Shown here one piece after another: positions 9,181-16,669 of a stretch of 64,000 nucleotides of DNA. The position numbers and the translations under genes were made by a program. The notes under the pieces were generated by a model. That model was given only the letters and a program-made list of their open reading frames with translations. It did no database searches and was not told where the DNA came from. The stretch covers positions 1 through 64,000 of the forward strand of contig NZ_JAVREH010000014.1 of assembly GCF_031845305.1 (NCBI RefSeq), written 5' to 3'. The stretch comes from Jatrophihabitans_A lederbergiae. GTDB taxonomy: Bacteria > Actinomycetota > Actinomycetes > Mycobacteriales > Jatrophihabitantaceae. How positions within the stretch are numbered: the stretch's first letter is position 1; every line of letters begins with the position of its first letter.

Positions 9181-9935
9181 TTGCTGCCGCTCGCGAGGTA
9201 GGCGTAGGCGACGAAGTTCGACAGGTAGCTGCGGGCGTTGGTGTCGAATTGGCCCGTGCAGGTGATCAACCGCAGCTCCGGCCGACCCGTCGCTGCGTAC
9301 ACCGACCGGGCAGGGAACGAGCTCTTGACGTAATTAGCGGTCCGGTAGACGAGGAAGGTCGCGGTGGTTCCATCCGCCCGCGGCACAAGTACCTTGTCAC
9401 CGACGCCGAGTTCCTTGAGCCGGAAGAAGACGGCCGGCCCCTTGTAGTTGTCCACATGGCCGACGATCAGCGCCGGCGGTTCATCGGCCTCACCTGGGTA
9501 GGCGCCGCTGACATACCAGCCCGCCTTGGAAAAGTCCGTGGGCACCTGCAGGGTGCCGTCGGCGGCCAGGCCCAGGCTCACCAGACTGGACGACACCCCG
9601 ATCTTCGGGATCTTCACGGCAGTCGGCACCGAAGGACTGAGTCCAGTCTCGTCGGTCTTGACCGACCCGCTGATGTGCGCCGCCGGCGCGGGCCTGCTGA
9701 TCGTGCTGATGGCGCCCGGGGACTTCTGAGGGACGGCCACCGCCATGGACGCGCTCTTGTGCGAACCCCCGAGGGAGCTGATCAGGACGGTGGCGGCGAC
9801 GCCGAGCACCAGGCCGCCGGTGGCGAACGCGACCGGCATGACCGGAAACCGGCTAGCGGGCCGGTCACCGCTCCGGGGCGGCTCGGCCGGATCCTCAGAC
9901 TCGGGCTTTTCCCCAACCGGGGGTGTGTCAGACAT
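9177..9935 (-). CDS. Class F sortase (first copy)
   Basis: A protein of 252 aa with a cytosolic Pro-rich tail, one membrane segment (residues about 32-53) and an extracellular sortase barrel. The catalytic His is in ALIVGHVDNYKG and the Cys in LRLITCTGQFD; LITC is the class F signature, and an Arg lies in the following segment (NARSYL). Sortases join C-terminal sorting signals of surface proteins to the cell wall. It shares PAVFFRLK, LITCTG and overall layout with the second sortase at 12036-12692. No LPXTG protein is encoded in the window; the nearest candidate substrate is the DUF4331 protein just upstream, from which it is separated by a strong hairpin. Confidence 0.92.
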   Translation of the reverse strand: MSDTPPVGEKPESEDPAEPPRSGDRPASRFPVMPVAFATGGLVLGVAATVLISSLGGSHKSASMAVAVPQKSPGAISTISRPAPAAHISGSVKTDETGLSPSVPTAVKIPKIGVSSSLVSLGLAADGTLQVPTDFSKAGWYVSGAYPGEADEPPALIVGHVDNYKGPAVFFRLKELGVGDKVLVPRADGTTATFLVYRTANYVKSSFPARSVYAATGRPELRLITCTGQFDTNARSYLSNFVAYAYLASGSK

Positions 9936-9964
9936 CGAAGACTCTTCCTGCCGTCAACGGCAAT

Positions 9965-10009
9965 CTGGGAGGCACGACAGCCGAGCGATCTCGGCGTCGT
10001 GCCTCCCAG
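9965..10009 (-). terminator. Long stem-loop between DUF4331 and sortase genes
   Basis: CTGGGAGGCACGAC (9965-9978) pairs perfectly with GTCGTGCCTCCCAG (9996-10009). Inside, GCCGAG pairs with CTCGGC around a CGAT loop, leaving one bulged A at 9979. This 20-bp stem lies after the DUF4331 stop and before the sortase start. It probably terminates most transcripts, so the surface protein would be made in excess over its sortase. Confidence 0.85.
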
Positions 10010-10028
10010 GCAGCACCTGTCAGGCCGA

Positions 10029-11672
10029 CTAGCTGGCGTCCATTCCTGCAGTGTTGCTGCGGCGACGCCACACCAGTCCGGCCGAACCGAGAAGAAGCAC
10101 TGCGAGGATACCGGTCGTCATCGGAACCATCGGGGTTCCGTGACTGCGGAGCGCGGTGCCACCGGCGCCGGTGTCGACCCCGCCGGTCGGCATCGTCATG
10201 CCGCTGCTACCAACGGTGGGGTTCACACCGCCGTTGACCGCCCTGTCGTTCGGCAACGCGATGTACGGGAAGCTGTTGGAGAAGGCCTTGTCGTTGGTGT
10301 TCACCCCGTCACCGGCGGCGAGGGCGGAGACGAGCTTACCCGACTGCGCAGCGCCTTCCAGCGCCTGCAGCTCGATGTCGACCACGTCATCGGACAGCCG
10401 GCGTCCATTCGGGAAACCCTGCAAATCGTTGGCCAGCACGCCCAGCCGGTTCGGCATGGCGGCGACCGGAACGGCCATGTTGAGCCGCAGCTCCTCTGAC
10501 GCCACGAACTTCGACGCGGTGACGTCCTTGTTGAGCAGCTGAGAGTTCAGGTCAGCCTGGATCGGGTTGGCCGCGTCGTTCGGGTGCGTCTTGTGGATAC
10601 CGGTCAGGAAGATCTCCACGAGATCGTTGCGCGGCGTGGCTGGCGCCGGGATGCCGTAGATCGACTGGATGAGCTTGGGCACCTCGGGGCTGGTCACTCG
10701 TTGGACGACGGCCGGGATGGTGTGGTCGACGTCCGGGGTGATCGAGTTGAAGGCATCCTTCAGACCGGTCGGTACGACGACCTCGTTGACCAAGGGGTTA
10801 CCGAGCCGAGATACCTGCACGAACGGCCCGCTCGGGGTCGCCTTGCCCGCGGTGAGCTGAAGGGTCTGCTTCTCGGTGCTGCTCCACACCCCGATGACCG
10901 GGTTGCGGGTGCTGTTGCCGTTCAACGCCAAGGCCGCCTTGGGCACCTGCAGCGCAATGGTGTTGACGTTGTAACCGGCCAGGGTGTTCTGACCGCTCTC
11001 CTTCAGGTTCGCCCCGTACAGCAGGTCGAAGACCCGTAGGTCCAGGAAGAACGGGTCGTCGGCCTGACCGGCGAAGGTCTTGCCGGCGCCGCCGAGGACC
11101 GGCGTGATCGCGGCATCACGCAGCGAGGCGTAGTTCGGCATCGACGCGGGGCCTACATCCGAGGGAGCCGCGGTGCCGGTGGCGATCGTGGCGGCGACAC
11201 CGCCCTTGATCGCCTGCAACGTGTACGTCTGCTTGAACAGCAGGTTCGGGTCGTTCAGCGAGGTGACCGGCCCGTTGTTGTACAGGAAGGTGTTGGTACC
11301 ACGGTCATCGTGATTGGTGAAGGTCCACCGGTAGACGATGTCGGCCTTGCCGTCACCATTGCTGTCGATGTTGATGTCGTAGTGCGCACCCGCAGCGAAC
11401 GGATAGAAGTTCGGACCACCGTTGGGCTCCTCGAACGGTATCCAGTTCGCGATGAGCGTCACCGAGTTCGCGTCGTTGGGGCTGGTGAACGCGTACACGT
11501 CGGTGTTGTCGATCTGGGGGTCCGACGCGGTGAGCGGGGCCTCGCGGTGGCTGGACGCGTCGGCGGCACCCGGCATGAACCCGACCGCGGCACCCCCTAC
11601 GGCCATCAGGCCGACCAGACTCGCCGCCATGGTCCGCGAGCGGGAGCGACGGCCCTTCTGTACTTCTGTCAT
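10029..11672 (-). CDS. DUF4331 surface protein with C-terminal anchor
   Basis: A protein of 547 aa starting at ATG 11672, with AAGGA 8 nt upstream. A signal peptide ends near ADASSHREAP; SSHREAP is the characteristic start of mature DUF4331 proteins. An EF-hand-like DSNGDGKADI near residue 105 and repeated NDP/DNTD loops suggest Ca binding. The C-terminus carries MPTGGVDTGAGGTA, then a hydrophobic helix (GILAVLLLGSAGLVW) and RRR, the layout of a sorting signal though without LPXTG. It is encoded beside a class F sortase, so wall anchoring is likely. The biochemical role of DUF4331 is not established; metal-related surface functions fit the neighbours. Confidence 0.88.
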   Translation of the reverse strand: MTEVQKGRRSRSRTMAASLVGLMAVGGAAVGFMPGAADASSHREAPLTASDPQIDNTDVYAFTSPNDANSVTLIANWIPFEEPNGGPNFYPFAAGAHYDINIDSNGDGKADIVYRWTFTNHDDRGTNTFLYNNGPVTSLNDPNLLFKQTYTLQAIKGGVAATIATGTAAPSDVGPASMPNYASLRDAAITPVLGGAGKTFAGQADDPFFLDLRVFDLLYGANLKESGQNTLAGYNVNTIALQVPKAALALNGNSTRNPVIGVWSSTEKQTLQLTAGKATPSGPFVQVSRLGNPLVNEVVVPTGLKDAFNSITPDVDHTIPAVVQRVTSPEVPKLIQSIYGIPAPATPRNDLVEIFLTGIHKTHPNDAANPIQADLNSQLLNKDVTASKFVASEELRLNMAVPVAAMPNRLGVLANDLQGFPNGRRLSDDVVDIELQALEGAAQSGKLVSALAAGDGVNTNDKAFSNSFPYIALPNDRAVNGGVNPTVGSSGMTMPTGGVDTGAGGTALRSHGTPMVPMTTGILAVLLLGSAGLVWRRRSNTAGMDAS

Positions 11673-12035
11673 GCTCGATCCTTCCGCCGCCCGAAGGCAG
11701 ACTGTGAGCGCAAAATGCGCGGCTTCCACCGTCATCCACGTGAGGGTGAATTTTCCAACCAGTTCAGAGCGCCCGAATCCTCGGACTCAAGCGCAGTCAA
11801 TCCATGACATTCTGGGCGGCAGAGCACAATGCTCTCGTTATCGCAGCAGAAAAGCGGCGACACCGATCCCAGCCGGCTGGTGATCAACAGTCGTAGCTCA
11901 CCGTAATCAGATGGATCTGTCAAGTCAGAACGGCTCGGGTGATCAAGGCGTGACCTTCGCTACGACAGAGGCGCTTGCTTTGGACCCCCGATTCACGTGA
12001 GCAGACACCAGCTCTCCGACACGGGTACCGGTCGG
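11673..12035 (-). promoter_or_regulatory. Intergenic region with DUF4331 promoter candidate
   Basis: These 363 bases hold no convincing gene. On the minus strand TTGACA at 11923-11918 is a good -35 element. Seventeen bases further, TGAGCT (11900-11895) is only a weak -10 match, so an alternative sigma factor or an activator may be needed. The ribosome site AAGGA lies just before ATG 11672. Confidence 0.45.
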
Positions 12036-12692
12036 TCACGACACCAAATGGGTGGACACGACCAGGTTGTCGACGTAGCTGTGCGCGGCGCGGTCGAAGT
12101 CTCCGGTGCAGGTGATCAGGCGCAATACCTGCAGCGCGGTCGGTCCGTAGACGGCGGCGGTGGGGAACTTGTCTTTGGGGTACTCCTGCACCGTGTCCAC
12201 CACGAATGTCAGCACGTGGCCGTTCTGCTGCCTCACCGTGGCGGTGTCGCCGGGCCGCAGGTCCTTCAGGCGGAAGAACACCGCCGGACCACTGACGGAG
12301 TCGACGTGTCCGGCAATGACAGCAGGCCCGGGATCGCCGGGCCGAACGCCGTCGGCGTACCACCCCGCACGCTGCCATTGCGAGGGCGACTGCAATGTGC
12401 CGTCGTCGGCCAGACCCAGCGGTTGTAACGAGCTGGTGACGCCGATCGCCGGAATCGATACCGACACCGGCGGCGAGGTCGTGGCGGCGGCCGCTGGGGC
12501 AGGAGCGAGCGCAGTGGGATTGCTGCTCACCAGCGCCGGTGAGGTCGACGTCGACCTCGCGGACGAAGTCGCACGCGAGGTGGTCGGCGAAGCGTCGGGC
12601 GCGGCACCACCACCACAACCGGTCAGCATGGTCAAGAGCGTGAGACCAGCGATACCGGCAGCCAGCGGTACGCCCCTGCTACCCATATTCAT
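12036..12692 (-). CDS. Class F sortase (second copy), lipoprotein-type N-terminus
   Basis: A protein of 218 aa. The N-terminus is a lipoprotein signal (LTLLTMLTGC), so the enzyme is probably lipid-anchored instead of held by a transmembrane helix. A Ser/Thr/Ala/Pro linker precedes the sortase domain: VSIPAIGVTSSLQPLG, the catalytic His in VIAGHVDSVSG, the Cys in LRLITCTGDFD and an Arg in the following DRAAHSY. The start ATG 12692 overlaps the GH8 stop by four bases (ATGA). It is the last gene of the run GT2-GT39-DUF4397-GH8-sortase, which makes the DUF4397 protein its most likely substrate. Confidence 0.92.
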   Translation of the reverse strand: MNMGSRGVPLAAGIAGLTLLTMLTGCGGGAAPDASPTTSRATSSARSTSTSPALVSSNPTALAPAPAAAATTSPPVSVSIPAIGVTSSLQPLGLADDGTLQSPSQWQRAGWYADGVRPGDPGPAVIAGHVDSVSGPAVFFRLKDLRPGDTATVRQQNGHVLTFVVDTVQEYPKDKFPTAAVYGPTALQVLRLITCTGDFDRAAHSYVDNLVVSTHLVS

Positions 12693-13789
12693 GAAGTGCT
12701 TGCGGCGCAGTCGGTGAGCGTCCGCGTGGTGAGCATTGCGGCGCCCAACGCGATCCACGCCGCTCCGTAGTAAGTGGGGGTGGTGGCCTGCGTTCGCTCC
12801 GCCGCGCTGAGCGCCGACGTGACGCCGGCCCGGTCACCGGCGGCCGAAGCCACTGCCGCGACCGCCACATCGCTGATCGGATGCCGCCAACTCACCTGCG
12901 GCTCCCCCGACAGCGACCGGATCGCCGGTTCGCCCAGCGAACCGACAGCCCGCGAGGCGGAGGCCGCCAGGGCACGATCGGCCGAGTCGCAGGACGAGGC
13001 CAGTCGGATCAACAGGCGAGGCGCGTCCAAGCCATACCGCGGACCAGCCGACCCATCCGGGCTGCCAGCGGGGGTAACCCCGGACGACGACTGATCCGGG
13101 TGCACGGAAGCCCAATCCGGCGGAAGCGCGGAGTTCACGAGCGTGCCGTCGAGCCGGCGAGTAGCCGTGGCGACCGAATCCCACTCCCGGTCACCGGTGA
13201 GCCGGCTCAACATGCTCGCTGTGCCGCCGACGAGATAACTGGGGTTGACCGTCGCGGGGGACTTGATCGCCCATGGCCCGGCGACCAGCACCCGTCCGGA
13301 TTGAGTTGCGACAGTCTCACGTGCCAACGCGGCGGCCGCGAGCGCCCTACCACTCGATGTCGCGTGCGAGTCGCCGAATTTCCGGCCGGCGAGCGCCAAC
13401 GCCCAGGCGGCATCGATGTCTGCGTCGGCGGCCGATTGCTCGTCGGCAACCTTGCCGTCCACCCACCGCCAGGCCAGCAACCCGTCCGGCTGTTGCAGAT
13501 GCATCCTCGTCCAACTCCAGATCGTGTCGAACTTCGCGCGATCACCGGCCGTGACGGCCAGCAACATGCCATAGGCCTGGCCTTCGCTCACCGAGTCATT
13601 GCCCTGGTCCCGCCGTACTACCCGGCCGTCGGCATCGACCCAGGTAGCGAGGAAGTGCGCGGCCAGTGTCCGGGCCGCACGATCCGCGGTGCTCGGCTGC
13701 TGCCGATTGCGGAAGATCACCCCAGCGACCACGAGCAGAACAACCACAACGGCAGCCAGCAACCACCGTCGTGGACGCTGCGACGTCAT
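12689..13789 (-). CDS. Glycoside hydrolase family 8 (endoglucanase-like)
   Basis: A protein of 366 aa with an N-terminal membrane anchor (residues about 9-27) and an (alpha/alpha)6-type GH8 domain outside. VSEGQAYGMLLAV carries the catalytic acid Glu69, and AADADIDAAWALALAG the conserved Asp region near residue 120. GH8 enzymes cut beta-1,4-glucans; the BcsZ group accompanies cellulose synthases. A processive GT2 with QRTRW lies in the same operon, so this enzyme probably trims an exported beta-glucan. The start overlaps the DUF4397 stop (ATGA), which suggests translational coupling. The exact substrate is inferred. Confidence 0.85.
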   Translation of the reverse strand: MTSQRPRRWLLAAVVVVLLVVAGVIFRNRQQPSTADRAARTLAAHFLATWVDADGRVVRRDQGNDSVSEGQAYGMLLAVTAGDRAKFDTIWSWTRMHLQQPDGLLAWRWVDGKVADEQSAADADIDAAWALALAGRKFGDSHATSSGRALAAAALARETVATQSGRVLVAGPWAIKSPATVNPSYLVGGTASMLSRLTGDREWDSVATATRRLDGTLVNSALPPDWASVHPDQSSSGVTPAGSPDGSAGPRYGLDAPRLLIRLASSCDSADRALAASASRAVGSLGEPAIRSLSGEPQVSWRHPISDVAVAAVASAAGDRAGVTSALSAAERTQATTPTYYGAAWIALGAAMLTTRTLTDCAASTS

Positions 13790-14664
13790 GCCACCGGCGA
13801 CCGATCCGAACGCACTCGACGGACGCCGAATCCCGCCAGCAGCAGAACCACCGCGAGCCCACCGAGCTCCAGTGCGAGTTCAGCCTTCGCGCCGCCGGTT
13901 GCCGTGAACGTGCCGGCCGTGCCGCCACCGCCCGCCGGCACCGCACCGGCCGGCATCTTCACCGCGCCCGCGGCGTCCAATGTGGTGCTCAGGGTGAGGC
14001 CGCCCCCGCGCTTGTCGAGCAGCAGGATCGAGGTGACGCTTCCCGAGGCAACGGATACCGATCCAGCCGTGCTCACCGACGGCATGCTCACCGCTATCGC
14101 CTTCAAGGGCCAGGTGCCCGCGGCCACCTGCGCGTAACCGGTGGCCGTCGCGAAGGCGGCGTCCTTGGCCACCACAGGCCCGTTCACCGCGACCACGGTT
14201 GCGGTTGGTGCGACGCTCGCGGCCTGAATGAGCCGCACCCGCGCCGTCCCGGGCTTGGGCGGGGTCAGGTCGTCGTTGAAGATCGCGCCCTTGCGCGCGG
14301 TTCCACTGCCCACGGCAGCAGCGGTATAGGCCTTGCCTGATTTGGCATCCAGCGTCCACGTCATCATCGGCCGCTGGGTGGCGGGCGCGCCGTGCGGGCG
14401 CATCGACACCGTGTAGAGGCCGGCCTTGACCGGGGTGTACTTGCTGACGCCGCCGTATACCTCGTTCGGGACCCACAGCGTGGTGGTGCCGCCGGAGAAC
14501 GCGGTCAGGTAGACGTCGACCCCGGGTGCGTCCGGTGACAGGTGAGCGCTGCGGATATCTGCAATGCCGGTCGGCGTGGGCGAGGCGTAGGCGAGGCCAC
14601 CGGTGCCTGCGGCGGCAAGAGCCACGGCGAAGACCCCGGTAGCGGCGAGGCGGAAACGATTCAT
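13786..14664 (-). CDS. DUF4397 surface protein with C-terminal anchor
   Basis: A protein of 292 aa starting at ATG 14664, with AAGGA upstream. A signal peptide ends near LAYASPTPTG. The body shows the DUF4397 pattern: IRSAHLSPDAPGVDVYLTAF, an internal similar unit RVRLIQAASVAPTATVVAVN, and Gly/Ser-rich strands. The tail has MPAGAVPAGGGGTA, a linker, a hydrophobic helix (GGLAVVLLLAGFGV) and RRVR, which is sorting-signal-like. The MPxGxVxxGxGGTA motif is shared with the DUF4331 protein, the likely substrate of the other sortase. It probably decorates the wall or binds the exported polysaccharide; no enzyme activity is predicted. Confidence 0.85.
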   Translation of the reverse strand: MNRFRLAATGVFAVALAAAGTGGLAYASPTPTGIADIRSAHLSPDAPGVDVYLTAFSGGTTTLWVPNEVYGGVSKYTPVKAGLYTVSMRPHGAPATQRPMMTWTLDAKSGKAYTAAAVGSGTARKGAIFNDDLTPPKPGTARVRLIQAASVAPTATVVAVNGPVVAKDAAFATATGYAQVAAGTWPLKAIAVSMPSVSTAGSVSVASGSVTSILLLDKRGGGLTLSTTLDAAGAVKMPAGAVPAGGGGTAGTFTATGGAKAELALELGGLAVVLLLAGFGVRRVRSDRSPVA

Positions 14665-14707
14665 CGTAGGTGTCCTTAGGGGTGAGGAGGGATGTTTGTC
14701 GGAGTGA

Positions 14708-16669
14708 TCAGCCCTGCGGCACGACGGTGTCGCCGTCGATGGACCACACCAGTCGGACACCCCCGGACGCAAGTGCCTTGATCTGCATGGGTTGATAGCT
14801 CGTGGCCTGACCACTGAGTTCGGCTCGAGCCTGGGCAACGGTAAGTCCAGCCACGTCAACCGTCCTGATCGACAGTCCCGCGGCGGCCTCACTCGGGTCG
14901 ATCGCCAGCGAATCGATCTTCACCGGCTGGATCGCGGCGAGGGAGACCAGGGCTGCCGCTGCTCGCAGATCCAGCCTTCCGGTTGCCAGCTCAGCCCTCG
15001 CGGCCGGAGTCTCACTCAGCCCGGAGTTTCCCGCGAGCGCCGCCGATGCGGTTTTCCGCATCGCGGTCGCGGTCTTCAGCTGGCTGGTGAAGGAAGCCAG
15101 ACCGGACGAGATCACCCGGCGCACCTCCACCCGGGTGTCGCCGGAACCGAACACCGCATACAGAACGGAGTTGTTCAGTGCCTCCGCGACTTGCGGCGCC
15201 GCCTGCGGATTGGTCCGCAGCGATTGGGTGGATACGACGTAGTCGTAGTCCTTCCACCCGTCCGGCGAGAGCCGTTGGACCGCGGGATCGGTGTCGACCT
15301 TGTAGTACCAGACCACATTCTGACGAGGAAAGCCGCTGCGAACCAGATCGACCCAGAACGCGTCGTCGACGGTCAGGCGAGCGGTGTGCGGAATGTTCTG
15401 CTCGATCCAGCTCTCGGCTTGGGTCACGGGCTTGTCCAACGGACCGATGAACAGACCACGCTGCTGGGAGACCCAATCCGGGCCGCCCAGTCCCACCGCG
15501 ACCAGACCGACCACCACGACCACCGGCAGTAACGGGGCGAAGCTGCGCCGGCCAGCAACTCTGGTCTTCCACCGACGCGGCACCCAGTGGGCGGCGCGGT
15601 CGGCGACGCCGGCGATCAGCAGGGCCGCGAGCGGCAGCATCGCGATCACATAGGGCACGGGCAGATAGCCGGGCCGCAGCATGGTCAGCAAGAGCAACGC
15701 ATAACCCACTGCGAGGGGCCGCAGCCTGCTGATCGCCAGCGCCGGGACAACTGCCAACACCGACAGCACCGGGAATACCGTGTCCAGCTGCAGCCATTGG
15801 TGCAGATGGTCATGGCTCAGCGTGCCAGGGCTGAAGATGCTGCCGCTGGCCTGGCGGGTGAACAGCTGAAACTTGACTCCATTGAGCAGGCTTACGTGAT
15901 TGGCTCCGGGCATCAACTCGTTCTTGATGACCGCGTAGAGCACGTAGAAGCCGCCGGTCAGTACGAACGCCGAGGCCGCCAGGGACACGGCGTACCGGCG
16001 GGTGCCACCGATGCCGCTGCTACGCCACAACAGGTAGCCGACCGCAGGCAACAGCAGCAGTGACGTCTCTTTCGTGAGCACCGCTATGGCAAAAGCCAGA
16101 CCGGAGGCGGCATAGGCCCATAGTTGCCGGCGTGGGCTCAACGCCAAGGCCAGCGCCGCGAGGATCCACGGAGTCGCGATGTTGTCCAGGTAGACCGTCC
16201 GGTGGAACTGCACCGCGAGCGGGGACAGGCTGAACAGCGCCACCGCCAGAGCAGCTGCCCAGCGCGCCATCAGCAGCCGCCGGCAGACAACCCACAGCAG
16301 CACGCAGCTCACCAACTGGAAGAACAGCATGCCCTCGCGGCCGGCCAGCACCGCGTTCGGTTCACGGCCGAAGGCATCAGTCAGCCAGGTGTAGGCAGCG
16401 AGCTGGATCCAGCCCAGCGGCGGATGGTCATACCAGTACGTGTAATGGCCCAACGAGTGAAACGTCTGAACCGCGTACGCCTGGGCTACATAGGTACCCT
16501 CATCGTCGATGCGCTGCGGAGCGCCGGCCATTCCGATGCCCTGCCACAGCATCGCCAGGACGAGCAGCGGCGACAGGGTGGCCAGACTGCGCCAATGCAC
16601 CTGGAGCCATTCGGTTCGGCGGCGGAACCCACTGTCGGGCACTTTGGCCCGGATCGCGGTGCTCGTCAC
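14708..16669 (-). CDS. Membrane glycosyltransferase, GT39/ArnT type
   Basis: A protein of 653 aa. GTG 16669 overlaps the GT2 stop (GTGA), fixing the start. About ten membrane helices are present, with an early extracytoplasmic acidic loop (RIDDEGTYVAQAY) and HPPLGW, both typical of polyprenyl-phosphate-sugar-dependent transferases of the GT39/ArnT/PMT type. The last 200 residues form a soluble outer domain (NIPHTARLTVDDAFWVDL, VVWYYKVDTDP). Such enzymes move a sugar from a lipid carrier to a protein or polymer outside the cell. It is co-transcribed with a processive GT2, DUF4397, GH8 and a sortase, so glycosylation of the exported polymer or the surface protein is plausible. Confidence 0.85.
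   Translation of the reverse strand: MTSTAIRAKVPDSGFRRRTEWLQVHWRSLATLSPLLVLAMLWQGIGMAGAPQRIDDEGTYVAQAYAVQTFHSLGHYTYWYDHPPLGWIQLAAYTWLTDAFGREPNAVLAGREGMLFFQLVSCVLLWVVCRRLLMARWAAALAVALFSLSPLAVQFHRTVYLDNIATPWILAALALALSPRRQLWAYAASGLAFAIAVLTKETSLLLLPAVGYLLWRSSGIGGTRRYAVSLAASAFVLTGGFYVLYAVIKNELMPGANHVSLLNGVKFQLFTRQASGSIFSPGTLSHDHLHQWLQLDTVFPVLSVLAVVPALAISRLRPLAVGYALLLLTMLRPGYLPVPYVIAMLPLAALLIAGVADRAAHWVPRRWKTRVAGRRSFAPLLPVVVVVGLVAVGLGGPDWVSQQRGLFIGPLDKPVTQAESWIEQNIPHTARLTVDDAFWVDLVRSGFPRQNVVWYYKVDTDPAVQRLSPDGWKDYDYVVSTQSLRTNPQAAPQVAEALNNSVLYAVFGSGDTRVEVRRVISSGLASFTSQLKTATAMRKTASAALAGNSGLSETPAARAELATGRLDLRAAAALVSLAAIQPVKIDSLAIDPSEAAAGLSIRTVDVAGLTVAQARAELSGQATSYQPMQIKALASGGVRLVWSIDGDTVVPQG

Noticed and set aside
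7732..9201. 489-aa open frame on the plus strand opposite the TPR gene
   Set aside because: It has low-complexity Arg/Gly/Val composition and no motif, while the opposite strand encodes a coherent TPR protein coupled to its neighbours.
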